Source: Chryseobacterium luteum
GTDB lineage: Bacteria > Bacteroidota > Bacteroidia > Flavobacteriales > Weeksellaceae
DNA: 64,000 bases
Direction: 5' to 3'
Assembly: GCF_000737785.1 (NCBI RefSeq)
Contig: NZ_JPRO01000020.1
Coordinates: 1 to 64,000 of the forward strand
Part shown: positions 1 to 8,408 of the stretch, in pieces
How the letters are laid out: each line of letters begins with the position of its first letter
Position numbering within the stretch: the first letter of the stretch is position 1
Made by a program: the position numbers and the translations under genes
The notes under the pieces: model-generated
What the model was told of the DNA's origin: nothing
The model's input: only the letters and a program-made list of their open reading frames with translations
The model's database searches: none

Positions 1-1
1 C

Positions 2-154
2 CCGCTTTCCAGAAGGTTGAGAGGAAGTTTCAGTATAAATTCTGACGGAGAATTTGATACAGGATTAAGGTATATTGTACAAAAATGGCTATCCGTTTCC
101 GGAAATTATGATAATGAAATGGGCTGGGGAGCCGGAATCACCCTGAATTACTAA
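2..154 (+). CDS. C-terminal end of an outer-membrane beta-barrel-like protein (partial)
   Basis: An open frame enters from the left edge and stops at 152-154. The visible 50 residues alternate polar and hydrophobic or aromatic residues (GLRYIVQKWLSVSGNYD, then GWGAGITLNY) and end on an aromatic residue, as the last strands of Gram-negative outer-membrane barrels do. The family cannot be told from so short a piece. A hairpin terminator follows directly. Confidence 0.5.
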   Translation, partial: PLSRRLRGSFSINSDGEFDTGLRYIVQKWLSVSGNYDNEMGWGAGITLNY

Positions 155-157
155 AAA

Positions 158-190
158 GAAAGGACTGTCATTACAAGGCAGTCCTTTTTA
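158..190 (+). terminator. Rho-independent terminator of the partial barrel gene
   Basis: The stem AAGGACTG / CAGTCCTT (160-167 and 179-186) is followed by a T run, placed right after the stop at 154. Confidence 0.75.
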
Positions 191-244
191 TATCAGTAGA
201 AACTATAATTCTGATGTAGATTTTATAGCACTAAAATTCATTTT

Positions 245-835
245 TTATTTTAAATTTTTCAGTTCGTTCAATAATTTACTTTGTTTGCTGATAAAGTTAT
301 TTAAACTGTCTGTTTTTAAAGGATGAGCGTTTTGGTATTTTTCAATTTCGGGAAGAGTTTTTCTGATTTTGAAAGCCACATAGTAACTGTAAATACTTTG
401 GCTATTGCGATTGATTTGTAAGGTTAATTCTTTTAGCTTTTGCGTTTTTATACTGTATTTATCTGAGCTTTCTTTTATTAAACTGATGAGTTGTTTTCTT
501 AAAACAGAATCATTAATACTTTTTGCGCCATATTCAGCATCAGAATAATATTCATTATTTTTACGGAGGATATCATTATAAATATTTTTAGTTTTGCTGC
601 TATTTTCCTGTAATGAGGTGATTTTTTCATCCATCTTCTTAAGACTTTCATCATTCTTTATTTGCTCAAAATAAATTGCATCGAGCATATTTTGACCTTT
701 AATATATCTTGATGAGGATATTTTAGAATCTGTATTGTCTACTACATTTTCTACAGCTGGAGCATTTCTGGACTTGTTTTCTTTACATGAAAGTACTGAT
801 AAAGCTAAGGCAGAAATGAAAAGTATTTTTTTCAT
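245..835 (-). CDS. Small lipoprotein of unknown function
   Basis: The 196-residue product begins MKKILFISALALSVLSC, a signal peptide with a lipobox cysteine at about residue 17, so it should be a lipid-anchored envelope protein. The rest is Lys/Asn/Ser-rich and mostly helical in character, with charged stretches such as NDESLKKMDEKITSLQE that suggest coiled coil. No domain is recognised. It is separated from rpoD by 168 bases and looks monocistronic. Confidence 0.7.
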   Translation of the reverse strand: MKKILFISALALSVLSCKENKSRNAPAVENVVDNTDSKISSSRYIKGQNMLDAIYFEQIKNDESLKKMDEKITSLQENSSKTKNIYNDILRKNNEYYSDAEYGAKSINDSVLRKQLISLIKESSDKYSIKTQKLKELTLQINRNSQSIYSYYVAFKIRKTLPEIEKYQNAHPLKTDSLNNFISKQSKLLNELKNLK

Positions 836-952
836 AAGTTTTTAAATTGTTTTTATTTCTTATTAGTTGAAAATACTTTAAAGATTGTTACATTATTTTA
901 TAATTGAGTGTAAAAATATCCTTACTCTTGAAATTTAAATGGATTATAAATA

Positions 953-980
953 AAAAAACGGAGCCTGAAAACAGACTCCG
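953..980 (-). terminator. Terminator of rpoD
   Basis: On the minus strand the imperfect stem CGGAG / CTCCG (959-963 and 976-980) is followed by a run of seven T, just beyond the rpoD stop codon. Confidence 0.75.
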
Positions 981-1003
981 CATACATTGTTTTACGCTAA
1001 AAA

Positions 1004-1870
1004 TTATTTACCCAAATAAGATTTGAGAATCTTACTTCTGGTATTATGCTTTAGTCTCTTAATTGCTTTTTCCTTAATCTGACGTACTCTCTCTCTTGTA
1101 AGATCGAAAGTTTCACCGATTTCCTCTAAAGTCATCGGGTGTTTTCCGTTCAGTCCGAAGTACAATCTTACCAGGTCAGCCTCTCGTGGAGTCAAAGTAT
1201 TCAATGCTCTTTCGATCTCAATTTGAAGAGATTCAAGCATCAGATCTTTATCCGGACTTGGAGATTCTCCTGAACGCAATACATCATAAAGATTAGAATC
1301 TTCACCTTCTACCAAAGGCGCATCCATAGACAGGTGTCTTCCGGAGTTTTTCATAGATTCTTTAATATCTTCCTCGCTCATGTCAAGAACTTCAGCCAAT
1401 TCTTCCGGAGAAGGTGGTCTTTCGTTTTCCTGTTCAAGGTGAGCGTATGCCTTATTAATTTTGTTGATGGAACCGATTTTATTAAGCGGAAGCCTTACAA
1501 TTCTTGACTGTTCAGCTAAAGCCTGTAAAATTGACTGACGGATCCACCATACCGCATAAGAGATAAATTTGAAACCTCTAGTTTCATCGTACCTTTTTGC
1601 CGCTTTCATCAGTCCTAAATTACCTTCATTGATCAAATCGGGTAAAGAAAGACCTTGATTCTGGTATTGCTTAGATACAGAAACTACGAAACGAAGGTTG
1701 GCTTTGATCAATTTCTCAAGTGCTGCTCTGTCGCCTGCACGTATTCTTTGTGCCAATTCTACTTCTTCGTCCGCAGTAATCAGTTCCACTTTACCAATTT
1801 CCTGCAAATACTTGTCTAATGAAGCAGTTTCCCTGTTGGTTACCTGCTTAGTGATTTTTAATTGTCTCAT
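1004..1870 (-). CDS. rpoD: RNA polymerase primary sigma factor (sigma-70, Bacteroidota type)
   Basis: This is the housekeeping sigma factor of 288 residues. Region 1.2 lies at about 15-45 (SLDKYLQEIGKVELIT), region 2 at 54-115 with the -10 recognition helix KFISYAVWWIRQSI, region 3 in the middle, and region 4 at 225-275 (TLEEIGETFDLTRERVRQIKEKAI), the helix-turn-helix for the -33 element. Region 1.1 and the non-conserved insert of proteobacterial RpoD are missing, which is normal for Bacteroidota primary sigma. It fits the TTTG/TAnnTTTG promoters seen elsewhere in the window. The gene stands alone with its own terminator. Confidence 0.95.
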   Translation of the reverse strand: MRQLKITKQVTNRETASLDKYLQEIGKVELITADEEVELAQRIRAGDRAALEKLIKANLRFVVSVSKQYQNQGLSLPDLINEGNLGLMKAAKRYDETRGFKFISYAVWWIRQSILQALAEQSRIVRLPLNKIGSINKINKAYAHLEQENERPPSPEELAEVLDMSEEDIKESMKNSGRHLSMDAPLVEGEDSNLYDVLRSGESPSPDKDLMLESLQIEIERALNTLTPREADLVRLYFGLNGKHPMTLEEIGETFDLTRERVRQIKEKAIKRLKHNTRSKILKSYLGK

Positions 1871-2056
1871 CTATTTTTATCCTCAAAAAAGAGTTACTAT
1901 ATATTATACGTATGAAGTGGTAAAAAGGTTACATGTGTTTTAATTATTTTTTAAATTTGAGGCTGTCATCAATATCAGGCATGAGATTTCAGATAGGCAG
2001 TATAAATAATTCTCCTGTCTTTCTGCCTTGCAACCCCAGATTTTTCCACCAACAAA

Positions 2057-2083
2057 AAAAGCGAAACCGAAGTCCCGCTTTTA
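2057..2083. terminator. Hairpin terminator downstream of the S1/P1 nuclease gene
   Basis: AAAAGCG (2057-2063) pairs with CGCTTTT (2076-2082). On the minus strand the hairpin is followed by T's, and it sits 23 bases after the nuclease stop codon. Confidence 0.6.
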
Positions 2084-2105
2084 TATTATTTTGAATAATC
2101 AGCTG

Positions 2106-2897
2106 TTAAAACAAATCATTCAAGAGCTTTGCCAGTCTCAGTCCTCCGTAAAGAAGCTGTCTTTCAAGAGTATCATTGAATTTATACTGGTAGTCGTAAG
2201 ATAATTTTGAATCGTTTGGAGTTTGTGCGTAGATCTTGTTGGCAATTTTATGAGAATCATATAACCAGTCTTCCAGTGTTCCTGTCTGGATCTGCGCGAC
2301 TTCTTCTTTAGATTTGATGTCTAAAAGACTGGCATATTCAGTATAGCTGTATTTTTGCGAATCTACCAGCTTACCGTCCCATACCGAGTGAAGATTGGTT
2401 TTTTCACCGAAATACGTCACATTGATTTTGTTTCCGCCAAGGTCTTCAGCTCTTCCTACGTGGAGTGGCTGAGAAAGGTCTCCCATAATATGGATAAGGA
2501 AGATCAGGGCAATTTTCCTGTCTTTTGCGGATGTTTTTTCGTCTTTGATCTGGCTGGACAGAGTGTTCACCTGAGTATAAAGACTTGGACCTGCCTGCAT
2601 TTTAAGATTCTGCTCAAACGCTTTAAAATCTGCCTGCGGATCAATATTTACATAATGCCATGATGAAGCCTGCTTCCAGACCCCGGTGGTATCGGATTTA
2701 ATGAAATCCGGCCAGTTTGCCCAATACGCCAGGCGTTCTTTACCCATTATCTTTTTTATTTCCCTTCTTGCTTTTCCCGACAGATGGTTTTCTGCGATCT
2801 CTGCAATGATACGGTGTCCCGTCAATCCCCATGCATAAGAATAAAGTGAAGATGAAATGAATGCTAAAATCAGAATTTTAGAATAAATACTTTTCAT
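2106..2897 (-). CDS. Secreted S1/P1-type nuclease
   Basis: A zinc-dependent single-strand nuclease/phosphodiesterase expected in the periplasm or outside the cell. I start it at 2897 (MKSIYSKILILAFISSSLYSYA), because this gives a clean signal peptide ending just before WGLTGHRIIAEIAENHL. The family's N-terminal Trp of the mature enzyme is a Zn ligand. Other expected ligands are visible: the His of SSWHYVN, His and Asp in HIMGDLSQPLHVG, and HSVWDGKLVD. The length (263 residues) is normal. An upstream ATG at 2963 would bury the signal peptide behind 22 residues. Confidence 0.9.
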   Translation of the reverse strand: MKSIYSKILILAFISSSLYSYAWGLTGHRIIAEIAENHLSGKARREIKKIMGKERLAYWANWPDFIKSDTTGVWKQASSWHYVNIDPQADFKAFEQNLKMQAGPSLYTQVNTLSSQIKDEKTSAKDRKIALIFLIHIMGDLSQPLHVGRAEDLGGNKINVTYFGEKTNLHSVWDGKLVDSQKYSYTEYASLLDIKSKEEVAQIQTGTLEDWLYDSHKIANKIYAQTPNDSKLSYDYQYKFNDTLERQLLYGGLRLAKLLNDLF

Positions 2898-3259
2898 TAT
2901 AAATAACATTTTACAGGCTGCAAAGATACGGCCCGGTTTCCGAACCTGTATCAATAATGACAAATTTCTTGTTTCAAAACGTGTTAATAAAATTTAATCT
3001 AAATAAAGATCTAAAGTTTAAAATTCTATAAAGCCTCTGAAATAAAGGATAAAAGAAGTGTAAAGCGCTATATATCAGCTCATGAAATTCATTTCTGAAC
3101 TCTGCCTAAAACACGATTACCGTATTTTTACGGAATTTATTAAGGAATATTCCTTTTAATGTCAATAAATTAGTATTTTTAGGATAAAATTATAGTAAAA
3201 TTATTTTTTCAAACTTATGAGATATACTATCTTTACAAGTCATAATCACAGGAAATACT

Positions 3260-4201
3260 ATGTATGAGAATAATATTGTAGACATGTATTACAATAAGCT
3301 GCAGACTGATTTCAAAGCTGAAGCCGTGGCGGTGAATCTTTTGAAATACCAGCGTGCGGTAAGCAATATATTTATAGAGCGGATCGGAATCAATGACCGT
3401 GCTTATCTTAAGGATATCAAAAGTATCTCGAGCAGCTATTTAGGATTTGATGAGGAAGTATTCACCATAGAAACCTATAGGGAAGGTATTTACGATTATC
3501 TCCCGGAAGGGTTGTTTCACCCGCCGTCTTTAGGAGCTTCCCGGAAGAATGTGGATACTGTAGTGCGTGAAATCCGTAAGCAGAAAAGAGTGGAAGAGGA
3601 TGCCCGAAAATTTTTCCGTCCTTTTGAACTGGAGATTTTTTTCACGGAAATCAGCTCCCTGCTTAAAGAAGCTGAATTTGATATTTCAAGTGATACAGAC
3701 ACGCTCCTGGATACTGTGAGTGAGCTCTGGCCCCTTATAAAAATGCTGGATAAGCAGAATGCGTATATTTTCATCTACATTTTGCCGTTTTTTCACCAGA
3801 TCAGAGGTGACAAGAAATGGTTTGAAAGAAGCATGACAGCTTTCCTTCAGGTACCGGTGGAAGTCACTTTTGCGCCGAATATTATAGACAGGATAGAAAG
3901 AAATGACGACTCTATGTTGTTGGGGAATTCAAAATTAGGAGTTACCTATATTCCCAGTGGCAGACATATGGACGGACAGCGGAACTGGGTAGTGAATATA
4001 GGTCCGATTCCTTATACGGAAATGAAAAAGTATATTTCGGGAAGCCCGTTCAGAAATATTCTGCAGGCTTTATATGATTATTTTCTTCCGGTAACGGTAG
4101 ACGTGGAGGAAAATTTTATTACAGAGAAAGAGGAATATTCATTCAGTCTGGAAGATGATGAAAGAAATGCCAGCAGGCTTGGATACTCTACATTTCTCTA
4201 A
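3260..4201 (+). CDS. tssG: Type VI secretion baseplate subunit TssG (Bacteroidota T6SSiii)
   Basis: The 313-residue soluble protein carries the C-terminal signature of TssG: a GPIPYTEMKKYI segment, then a short FLPVTVDVEE strand, ending in RLGYSTFL, which corresponds to the family's ...LGW.tWL ending. TssG and TssF form the baseplate wedge that loads the sheath. The next two genes are also T6SS genes (tssN, tssK), spaced 53 and 29 bases and in the same direction, so the three probably form one operon. The rest of the apparatus (tssB, C, D, E, F, H, I, P, Q, R) is not in this window. Confidence 0.75.
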   Translation: MYENNIVDMYYNKLQTDFKAEAVAVNLLKYQRAVSNIFIERIGINDRAYLKDIKSISSSYLGFDEEVFTIETYREGIYDYLPEGLFHPPSLGASRKNVDTVVREIRKQKRVEEDARKFFRPFELEIFFTEISSLLKEAEFDISSDTDTLLDTVSELWPLIKMLDKQNAYIFIYILPFFHQIRGDKKWFERSMTAFLQVPVEVTFAPNIIDRIERNDDSMLLGNSKLGVTYIPSGRHMDGQRNWVVNIGPIPYTEMKKYISGSPFRNILQALYDYFLPVTVDVEENFITEKEEYSFSLEDDERNASRLGYSTFL

Positions 4202-4254
4202 ATAATTTATTATATTTACAACGACCAACAAAGTATAAATTTGAAAAGAAACTA

Positions 4255-5157
4255 ATGGAAATTTCTTCAGTAAAAGGTATTTTTTTAAGGTATATTTTAA
4301 TGCCTTTAATCGCGGTGATCATGATGTTTATTCTGGGAATTATCAGAAGGAACAAACCTGCAATTAAAATTAAAGTAATTATTATATATGTTCTGCTGTG
4401 CAGCTTATGTCTGGCCCTGCCTGGATTTTTTGGTTTTGCAGGAAATCTTTTTAATCCATACTGGTATCTTATTGCACAGGTGATTTATCTTATTTTGGGT
4501 ATTATCCATGTCAACCTGCTGCACAGGTACTTCAGAAAGCATATTGATTCTGTAGGAATGAGCATTTTGTTTGAATCCATACTTTCGTTAACGTGTATTG
4601 CTTTCGGGGGCTACTTATTTACCTTGATCTTTAACTGGCTGAGCAATGGGACAGGTTATGCCGTAATGGCCGCCACAAGTATATTGATCTTCGTTGTTCC
4701 CATGGTATTTTATTACTGCTATGTTCAGTTTATAAGCATTCCTTTTGATATCTATAAAACATGGAGATATTCTCCCGATCAGAAACTTCCGGACTTTGAC
4801 GGTGTTGATTTTGACAGGTTAATGGTATTGAATGTTGAACTTAGCAAAAACCTTGAAGATGCAAACCGATTCAGGATCAAAGCCAAAACGCTGCCAACCG
4901 GAGTAACATTTGGAGACTGGTTCTACAGGGTAGTGGACGACTATAATCATAAGAATCCCAATTCTGTCATTCATCTTTCAGATATAGAAAAAGAGCCTTA
5001 TTACTGGATTTTTTACACCAAAAAATCGTTTTTCAGCTTTAGAAAGTATATTGATTTCGACCAGGATATCTCTACGAACAACATTTCGGAAAATGAAGTG
5101 GTGATCTGCAAAAGAGTGATCCAGCATGAGGAAGAAGGAGTATTGAAAAAATCATAA
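4255..5157 (+). CDS. tssN: TssN-family T6SSiii membrane protein
   Basis: A 300-residue protein with about five hydrophobic segments in the first 160 residues (for example LMPLIAVIMMFILGII and IKVIIIYVLLCSLCLAL) and a soluble C-terminal half of about 140 residues. This layout, and the position between tssG and tssK, match TssN, a component found only in the Bacteroidota T6SS (subtype iii), where TssN to TssR are thought to replace the TssJ/L/M envelope complex. The call rests on architecture and neighbours more than on catalytic motifs. Confidence 0.7.
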   Translation: MEISSVKGIFLRYILMPLIAVIMMFILGIIRRNKPAIKIKVIIIYVLLCSLCLALPGFFGFAGNLFNPYWYLIAQVIYLILGIIHVNLLHRYFRKHIDSVGMSILFESILSLTCIAFGGYLFTLIFNWLSNGTGYAVMAATSILIFVVPMVFYYCYVQFISIPFDIYKTWRYSPDQKLPDFDGVDFDRLMVLNVELSKNLEDANRFRIKAKTLPTGVTFGDWFYRVVDDYNHKNPNSVIHLSDIEKEPYYWIFYTKKSFFSFRKYIDFDQDISTNNISENEVVICKRVIQHEEEGVLKKS

Positions 5158-5186
5158 TCACAGAAAATTTAAAAAAAGTATTAAAT

Positions 5187-6326
5187 ATGATACAGCCTAT
5201 TAAGCATTTTGCGATCAATTGGGTAGACGGGATGAAAGTTTCCCAGAGACACCTTAATGATCAGGATAATTTTTTAATTGACACGATCAGAGATGCCAGC
5301 TCGCTTGGGATCACCACATATAATTATGGACTTTTGCCTATTTCCAATGAATTTACGGATAAGACAATATTTGACGTTCATAATACTGCTACCAATGATG
5401 TACAGCTTGTTATAAAGAGATGCAGCGCTATTACCATGGCAGGTTACCGTATAGATTTAACGGATAGAAGAGTGAGTGTAAAATCTCTGGCAAGATCTAT
5501 GAATGAAGAGCAGGCAGACGGTGATTATTATATCCTGATCTCTGTGAACCCTTTTGATAAAGTGCCTTTTGGGGATATTGACCCGGAAGAAATTCCGCCC
5601 CGCCATCCGAGTGCACAGCCGAACCACCACATCGAGCTGCTTCCTGTCACTTCGCTGAACAGCAGCTATTCCGGAGGGAATTACCTGATCATTGGAAAAG
5701 TAGATCTGAAAGCCAATATTGCACAGGTAGATTCCAATTTTATTCCGCCGTGTACCTCTATCCAGAGTCATCCTGTTTTGCTGGATTATTACGGAAGCTA
5801 TGCAAAATCTATTGGAAATCTTCAGCAGTATGCGTTTAAGATCATTCAGAAAGCATCTCATAAAAATCAAAATACAGCTTTGGCACAAAATGTTAAATTT
5901 TTGTGTACCACCCTGGTAAATACTTTTGGAGATATGTATTTCCAGTTCAGGAATATTGTTCCGTGGCAGCCACCGGTATTTTTGATCGAGGCATTTGCAA
6001 AACTGGCCCTTCATCTTTACAATTCAACCCAGCTCCTGGTTCCTGCAGAATTGGAAGAAATGCTGAATTACAGCTTAGAGTGGAGTGAGATTGCACCTCA
6101 TACTTTACTGAACCAGCTTTCTATTGTGGCAGAGACCAATTATGACCACCACAATTGTGGAGAGCCATTACTGTATATCCAGCAGATGCTTCGCAGCCTG
6201 GAAATTATATTCTCCAAGTTGAGTGAGCTTGACTACATCGGTCAGAGAAAAGAAAATATTATTGTTAACGAGCAGGAAGTTACTTCAAATACCAATCCGA
6301 AGAGAGGTTGGAGTGTTTTAGATTAA
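5187..6326 (+). CDS. tssK: Type VI secretion baseplate subunit TssK
   Basis: The 379-residue product starts MIQPIKHFAINWVDGMKVSQRHL; TssK proteins open with a comparable ...V.W.dGM.l...HF.. motif. TssK joins the baseplate to the membrane complex. The middle region (PPRHPSAQPNHHIELLPV, then NYLIIGKVDL) is a beta-rich shell domain and the C-terminal half is helical, as expected. It ends the three-gene block and is followed by a terminator at 6346. Confidence 0.8.
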   Translation: MIQPIKHFAINWVDGMKVSQRHLNDQDNFLIDTIRDASSLGITTYNYGLLPISNEFTDKTIFDVHNTATNDVQLVIKRCSAITMAGYRIDLTDRRVSVKSLARSMNEEQADGDYYILISVNPFDKVPFGDIDPEEIPPRHPSAQPNHHIELLPVTSLNSSYSGGNYLIIGKVDLKANIAQVDSNFIPPCTSIQSHPVLLDYYGSYAKSIGNLQQYAFKIIQKASHKNQNTALAQNVKFLCTTLVNTFGDMYFQFRNIVPWQPPVFLIEAFAKLALHLYNSTQLLVPAELEEMLNYSLEWSEIAPHTLLNQLSIVAETNYDHHNCGEPLLYIQQMLRSLEIIFSKLSELDYIGQRKENIIVNEQEVTSNTNPKRGWSVLD

Positions 6327-6345
6327 CAGAAACAACTTAAGATAT

Positions 6346-6377
6346 AAATCCCGGACTGAAATTTTCGGGATTTTTTA
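6346..6377 (+). terminator. Terminator of the tssG-tssN-tssK block
   Basis: AAATCCCG (6346-6353) pairs with CGGGATTT (6366-6373), followed by T's, 20 bases after the tssK stop. Confidence 0.8.
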
Positions 6378-6451
6378 TGCATAGAAATAAAAAGTGACAG
6401 GAAATTTTAGATTCAGTAAGGCTTAAAAATAATCAATTCTAAATAATATAC

Positions 6452-7618
6452 ATGGACATAGATAAGATAAGACGGGATACTGTGGGCTGTAGAGATAAAA
6501 TATTTTTGAACAGTGCAGGAGGATCACTGATGCCGGAACCTGTGGTTACAACAATGACCAGCTACATTCTTTTGGAGCAGCAACATGGCGGGTATGAAGC
6601 TGCTGACAGAAATTCGGAGCAGTGCAGCCGTTTTTATGCAGAAGCAGCGCAACTGATCAATACTCAACCCGATAACATTGCTTTTACAGTAAGCTCTACC
6701 GATGCTTATGCCAAAGCTTTATCCAGTATTCAGTTTGAAAGCGGGGATGTCATCATTACAACTAACGATGATTATATATCGAACCAGATTGCCTTTTTTT
6801 CGCTACAGAAAAAGCTGGGAGTTAAGATTGTGAGAATTAAAAATCTTCCCGATCACGAACTGGATCTTGAAGATGTGGAAAATCTTATTAAAAAGCACAA
6901 TCCGAAACTCGTTGCTGTCACTCATATTCCGACCAATTCCGGGCTGATCCAAAATGTGGAGGGTGTAGGGAAAATCTGCCGCCAGTATGATATCCTTTAT
7001 CTTGTTGATGCCTGCCAGTCCGTTGGCCAGCTTACTGTGGATGTTGAGAAAATAGGCTGTGATTTTCTTACCGCTACGGGCAGGAAATTTATGCGGGGAC
7101 CCAGAGGAACAGGATTTTTATATGTTTCGGACAGGGTTTTGGAAAGGAATATGGCCCCGGTATTTCTGGATATGGCAGGTGCGGAATGGACAGCGTTCAA
7201 TGATTATAAACTGCTTAAAACCGCAAAAAGATTTGAACATTGGGAGACTTCCATCAGTTCACTTTTAGGATTTGCGGAAGCTCTAAAATATGCAAATGGA
7301 ATAGGTTTGCAGAATATTGAAAATTACAACAGAAATTTGGCGGAAAAATTAAGAACCGGTTTGCAAAATAACGGTTTAAGGGTATTGGATCAGGGCCGGA
7401 ATTTGTGCAGTATCGTTACTTGTTGTGCTCAGGACAGTAGCATTGACAATATTTATAAAATACTGAAAGAGAATAATGTATACTTTTCTGTGAGTAATAA
7501 AAGTAATGCACTGATTGATTTTACATTGAAGAACCTTGACAGGGCTATCCGCCTGTCGCCGCATTATTTTAATACTTCCGGTGAAATTGAGGAGGTGATA
7601 AAAATGCTGGAAGGGTAG
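6452..7618 (+). CDS. Aminotransferase class V-fold PLP enzyme
   Basis: A 388-residue fold-type I PLP enzyme related to cysteine desulfurases and isopenicillin-N epimerase-like proteins. Visible landmarks are FLNSAGGSLMPEPV at the start, the cofactor Asp in YLVDACQSVGQLTVD, and TATGRKFMRGPRGTGFLYV holding the Schiff-base lysine. The cysteine-bearing loop of SufS/IscS is not evident, so it is probably not a desulfurase, and the substrate is unknown. It is a single gene, convergent with the DtxR-type regulator. Confidence 0.8.
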   Translation: MDIDKIRRDTVGCRDKIFLNSAGGSLMPEPVVTTMTSYILLEQQHGGYEAADRNSEQCSRFYAEAAQLINTQPDNIAFTVSSTDAYAKALSSIQFESGDVIITTNDDYISNQIAFFSLQKKLGVKIVRIKNLPDHELDLEDVENLIKKHNPKLVAVTHIPTNSGLIQNVEGVGKICRQYDILYLVDACQSVGQLTVDVEKIGCDFLTATGRKFMRGPRGTGFLYVSDRVLERNMAPVFLDMAGAEWTAFNDYKLLKTAKRFEHWETSISSLLGFAEALKYANGIGLQNIENYNRNLAEKLRTGLQNNGLRVLDQGRNLCSIVTCCAQDSSIDNIYKILKENNVYFSVSNKSNALIDFTLKNLDRAIRLSPHYFNTSGEIEEVIKMLEG

Positions 7619-7633
7619 TCTTTAATATTGGGA

Positions 7634-7664
7634 CATGGTGGCTTCGGGAGCCTCAGCCACCATG
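7634..7664. terminator. Inverted repeat between two convergent genes
   Basis: The perfect 10-bp stem CATGGTGGCT / AGCCACCATG lies between the stops at 7618 (+) and 7670 (-). The T tract after it is weak, so termination is likely but not certain. Confidence 0.55.
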
Positions 7665-7669
7665 ATGGT

Positions 7670-8323
7670 TTATTTCTTCACCAGTATTATTTCAGTGGCT
7701 TTTCTGCTGAGTATTTGTTTGGAATTTCCAATCTCTATGGTCATTGATTTGTCAAAATCTTCAATTTTAATAATCTTTATCCTGGTATTCAGAAGCAGTT
7801 TTCTTTCATTTAAATAACTTAGGAAGCCATCGTCTGAAAGGGTAACGGAAGCAAAGATTACTGTTTCTCCAACGTTGCAGGCGCTCAGTTTCTGCAGATC
7901 CTGCGAAATAATATTTCCATCTTTATCGGGAATAGGTTCTCCGTGCGGGTCAAATTTAGGATGATCCAGGATCTCATCCATCTTGTCGAAAAAAATCTGC
8001 GAATGCACGTGCTCCAGCTGTTCTGCGATCTCGTGGACATTTTCCCAGCCGAAGTTCATTTTTTTTACCAGGAACATTTCGGTAAGGCGGTGTTTGCGGA
8101 CTACCAGCGCTGCTTCCCGTTTTCCGTTTTCTGTAACTACCAGAGGCTTGTAGGTTTCATAGACGACCCATTTTTTGTCGGCGAACTTCTTCATCATGTT
8201 GTTTACGCTCGGCATTTTTACATTTAAAAATTTGCTGAGCTCATTGATCGTTACTTTCCCTTCATTGTCAACTAAATGAAACAAAGCCTTCAGATAATTT
8301 TCTTCTGTTAATGTTGTTCTCAA
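7670..8323 (-). CDS. Metal-dependent transcriptional regulator, DtxR/MntR family
   Basis: A 217-residue repressor expected to sense Mn2+ or Fe2+. The N-terminal winged helix (TEENYLKALFHLVDNEGKVTINELSKFLNV) is at 5-60. The dimerisation and metal domain includes HRLTEMFLVKKMNFGWENVHEIAEQLEHVHS and DHPKFDPHGEPIP. The C-terminal ~75 residues form an SH3-like FeoA domain (GETVIFASVTL...). It is divergent from the threonine aldolase-like gene. A GTTAGAT/ATCTAAC inverted repeat touches its start codon, suggesting autoregulation. Confidence 0.88.
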   Translation of the reverse strand: MRTTLTEENYLKALFHLVDNEGKVTINELSKFLNVKMPSVNNMMKKFADKKWVVYETYKPLVVTENGKREAALVVRKHRLTEMFLVKKMNFGWENVHEIAEQLEHVHSQIFFDKMDEILDHPKFDPHGEPIPDKDGNIISQDLQKLSACNVGETVIFASVTLSDDGFLSYLNERKLLLNTRIKIIKIEDFDKSMTIEIGNSKQILSRKATEIILVKK

Positions 8324-8326
8324 AAT

Positions 8327-8354
8327 GTTAGATGATTTTCATTACAAATCTAAC
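8327..8354. promoter_or_regulatory. Candidate operator of the DtxR-type regulator
   Basis: A perfect inverted repeat GTTAGAT-N14-ATCTAAC lies 3 bases upstream of the regulator's ATG, in the 85-bp gap to the divergent gene. DtxR-family regulators bind such AT-rich palindromes. The assignment is an inference from position and symmetry. Confidence 0.45.
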
Positions 8355-8408
8355 AAAATATTATGTAAAATCGGGTCTTGTTGTTTTAACTTTTTTTAAT
8401 TTTACTTC

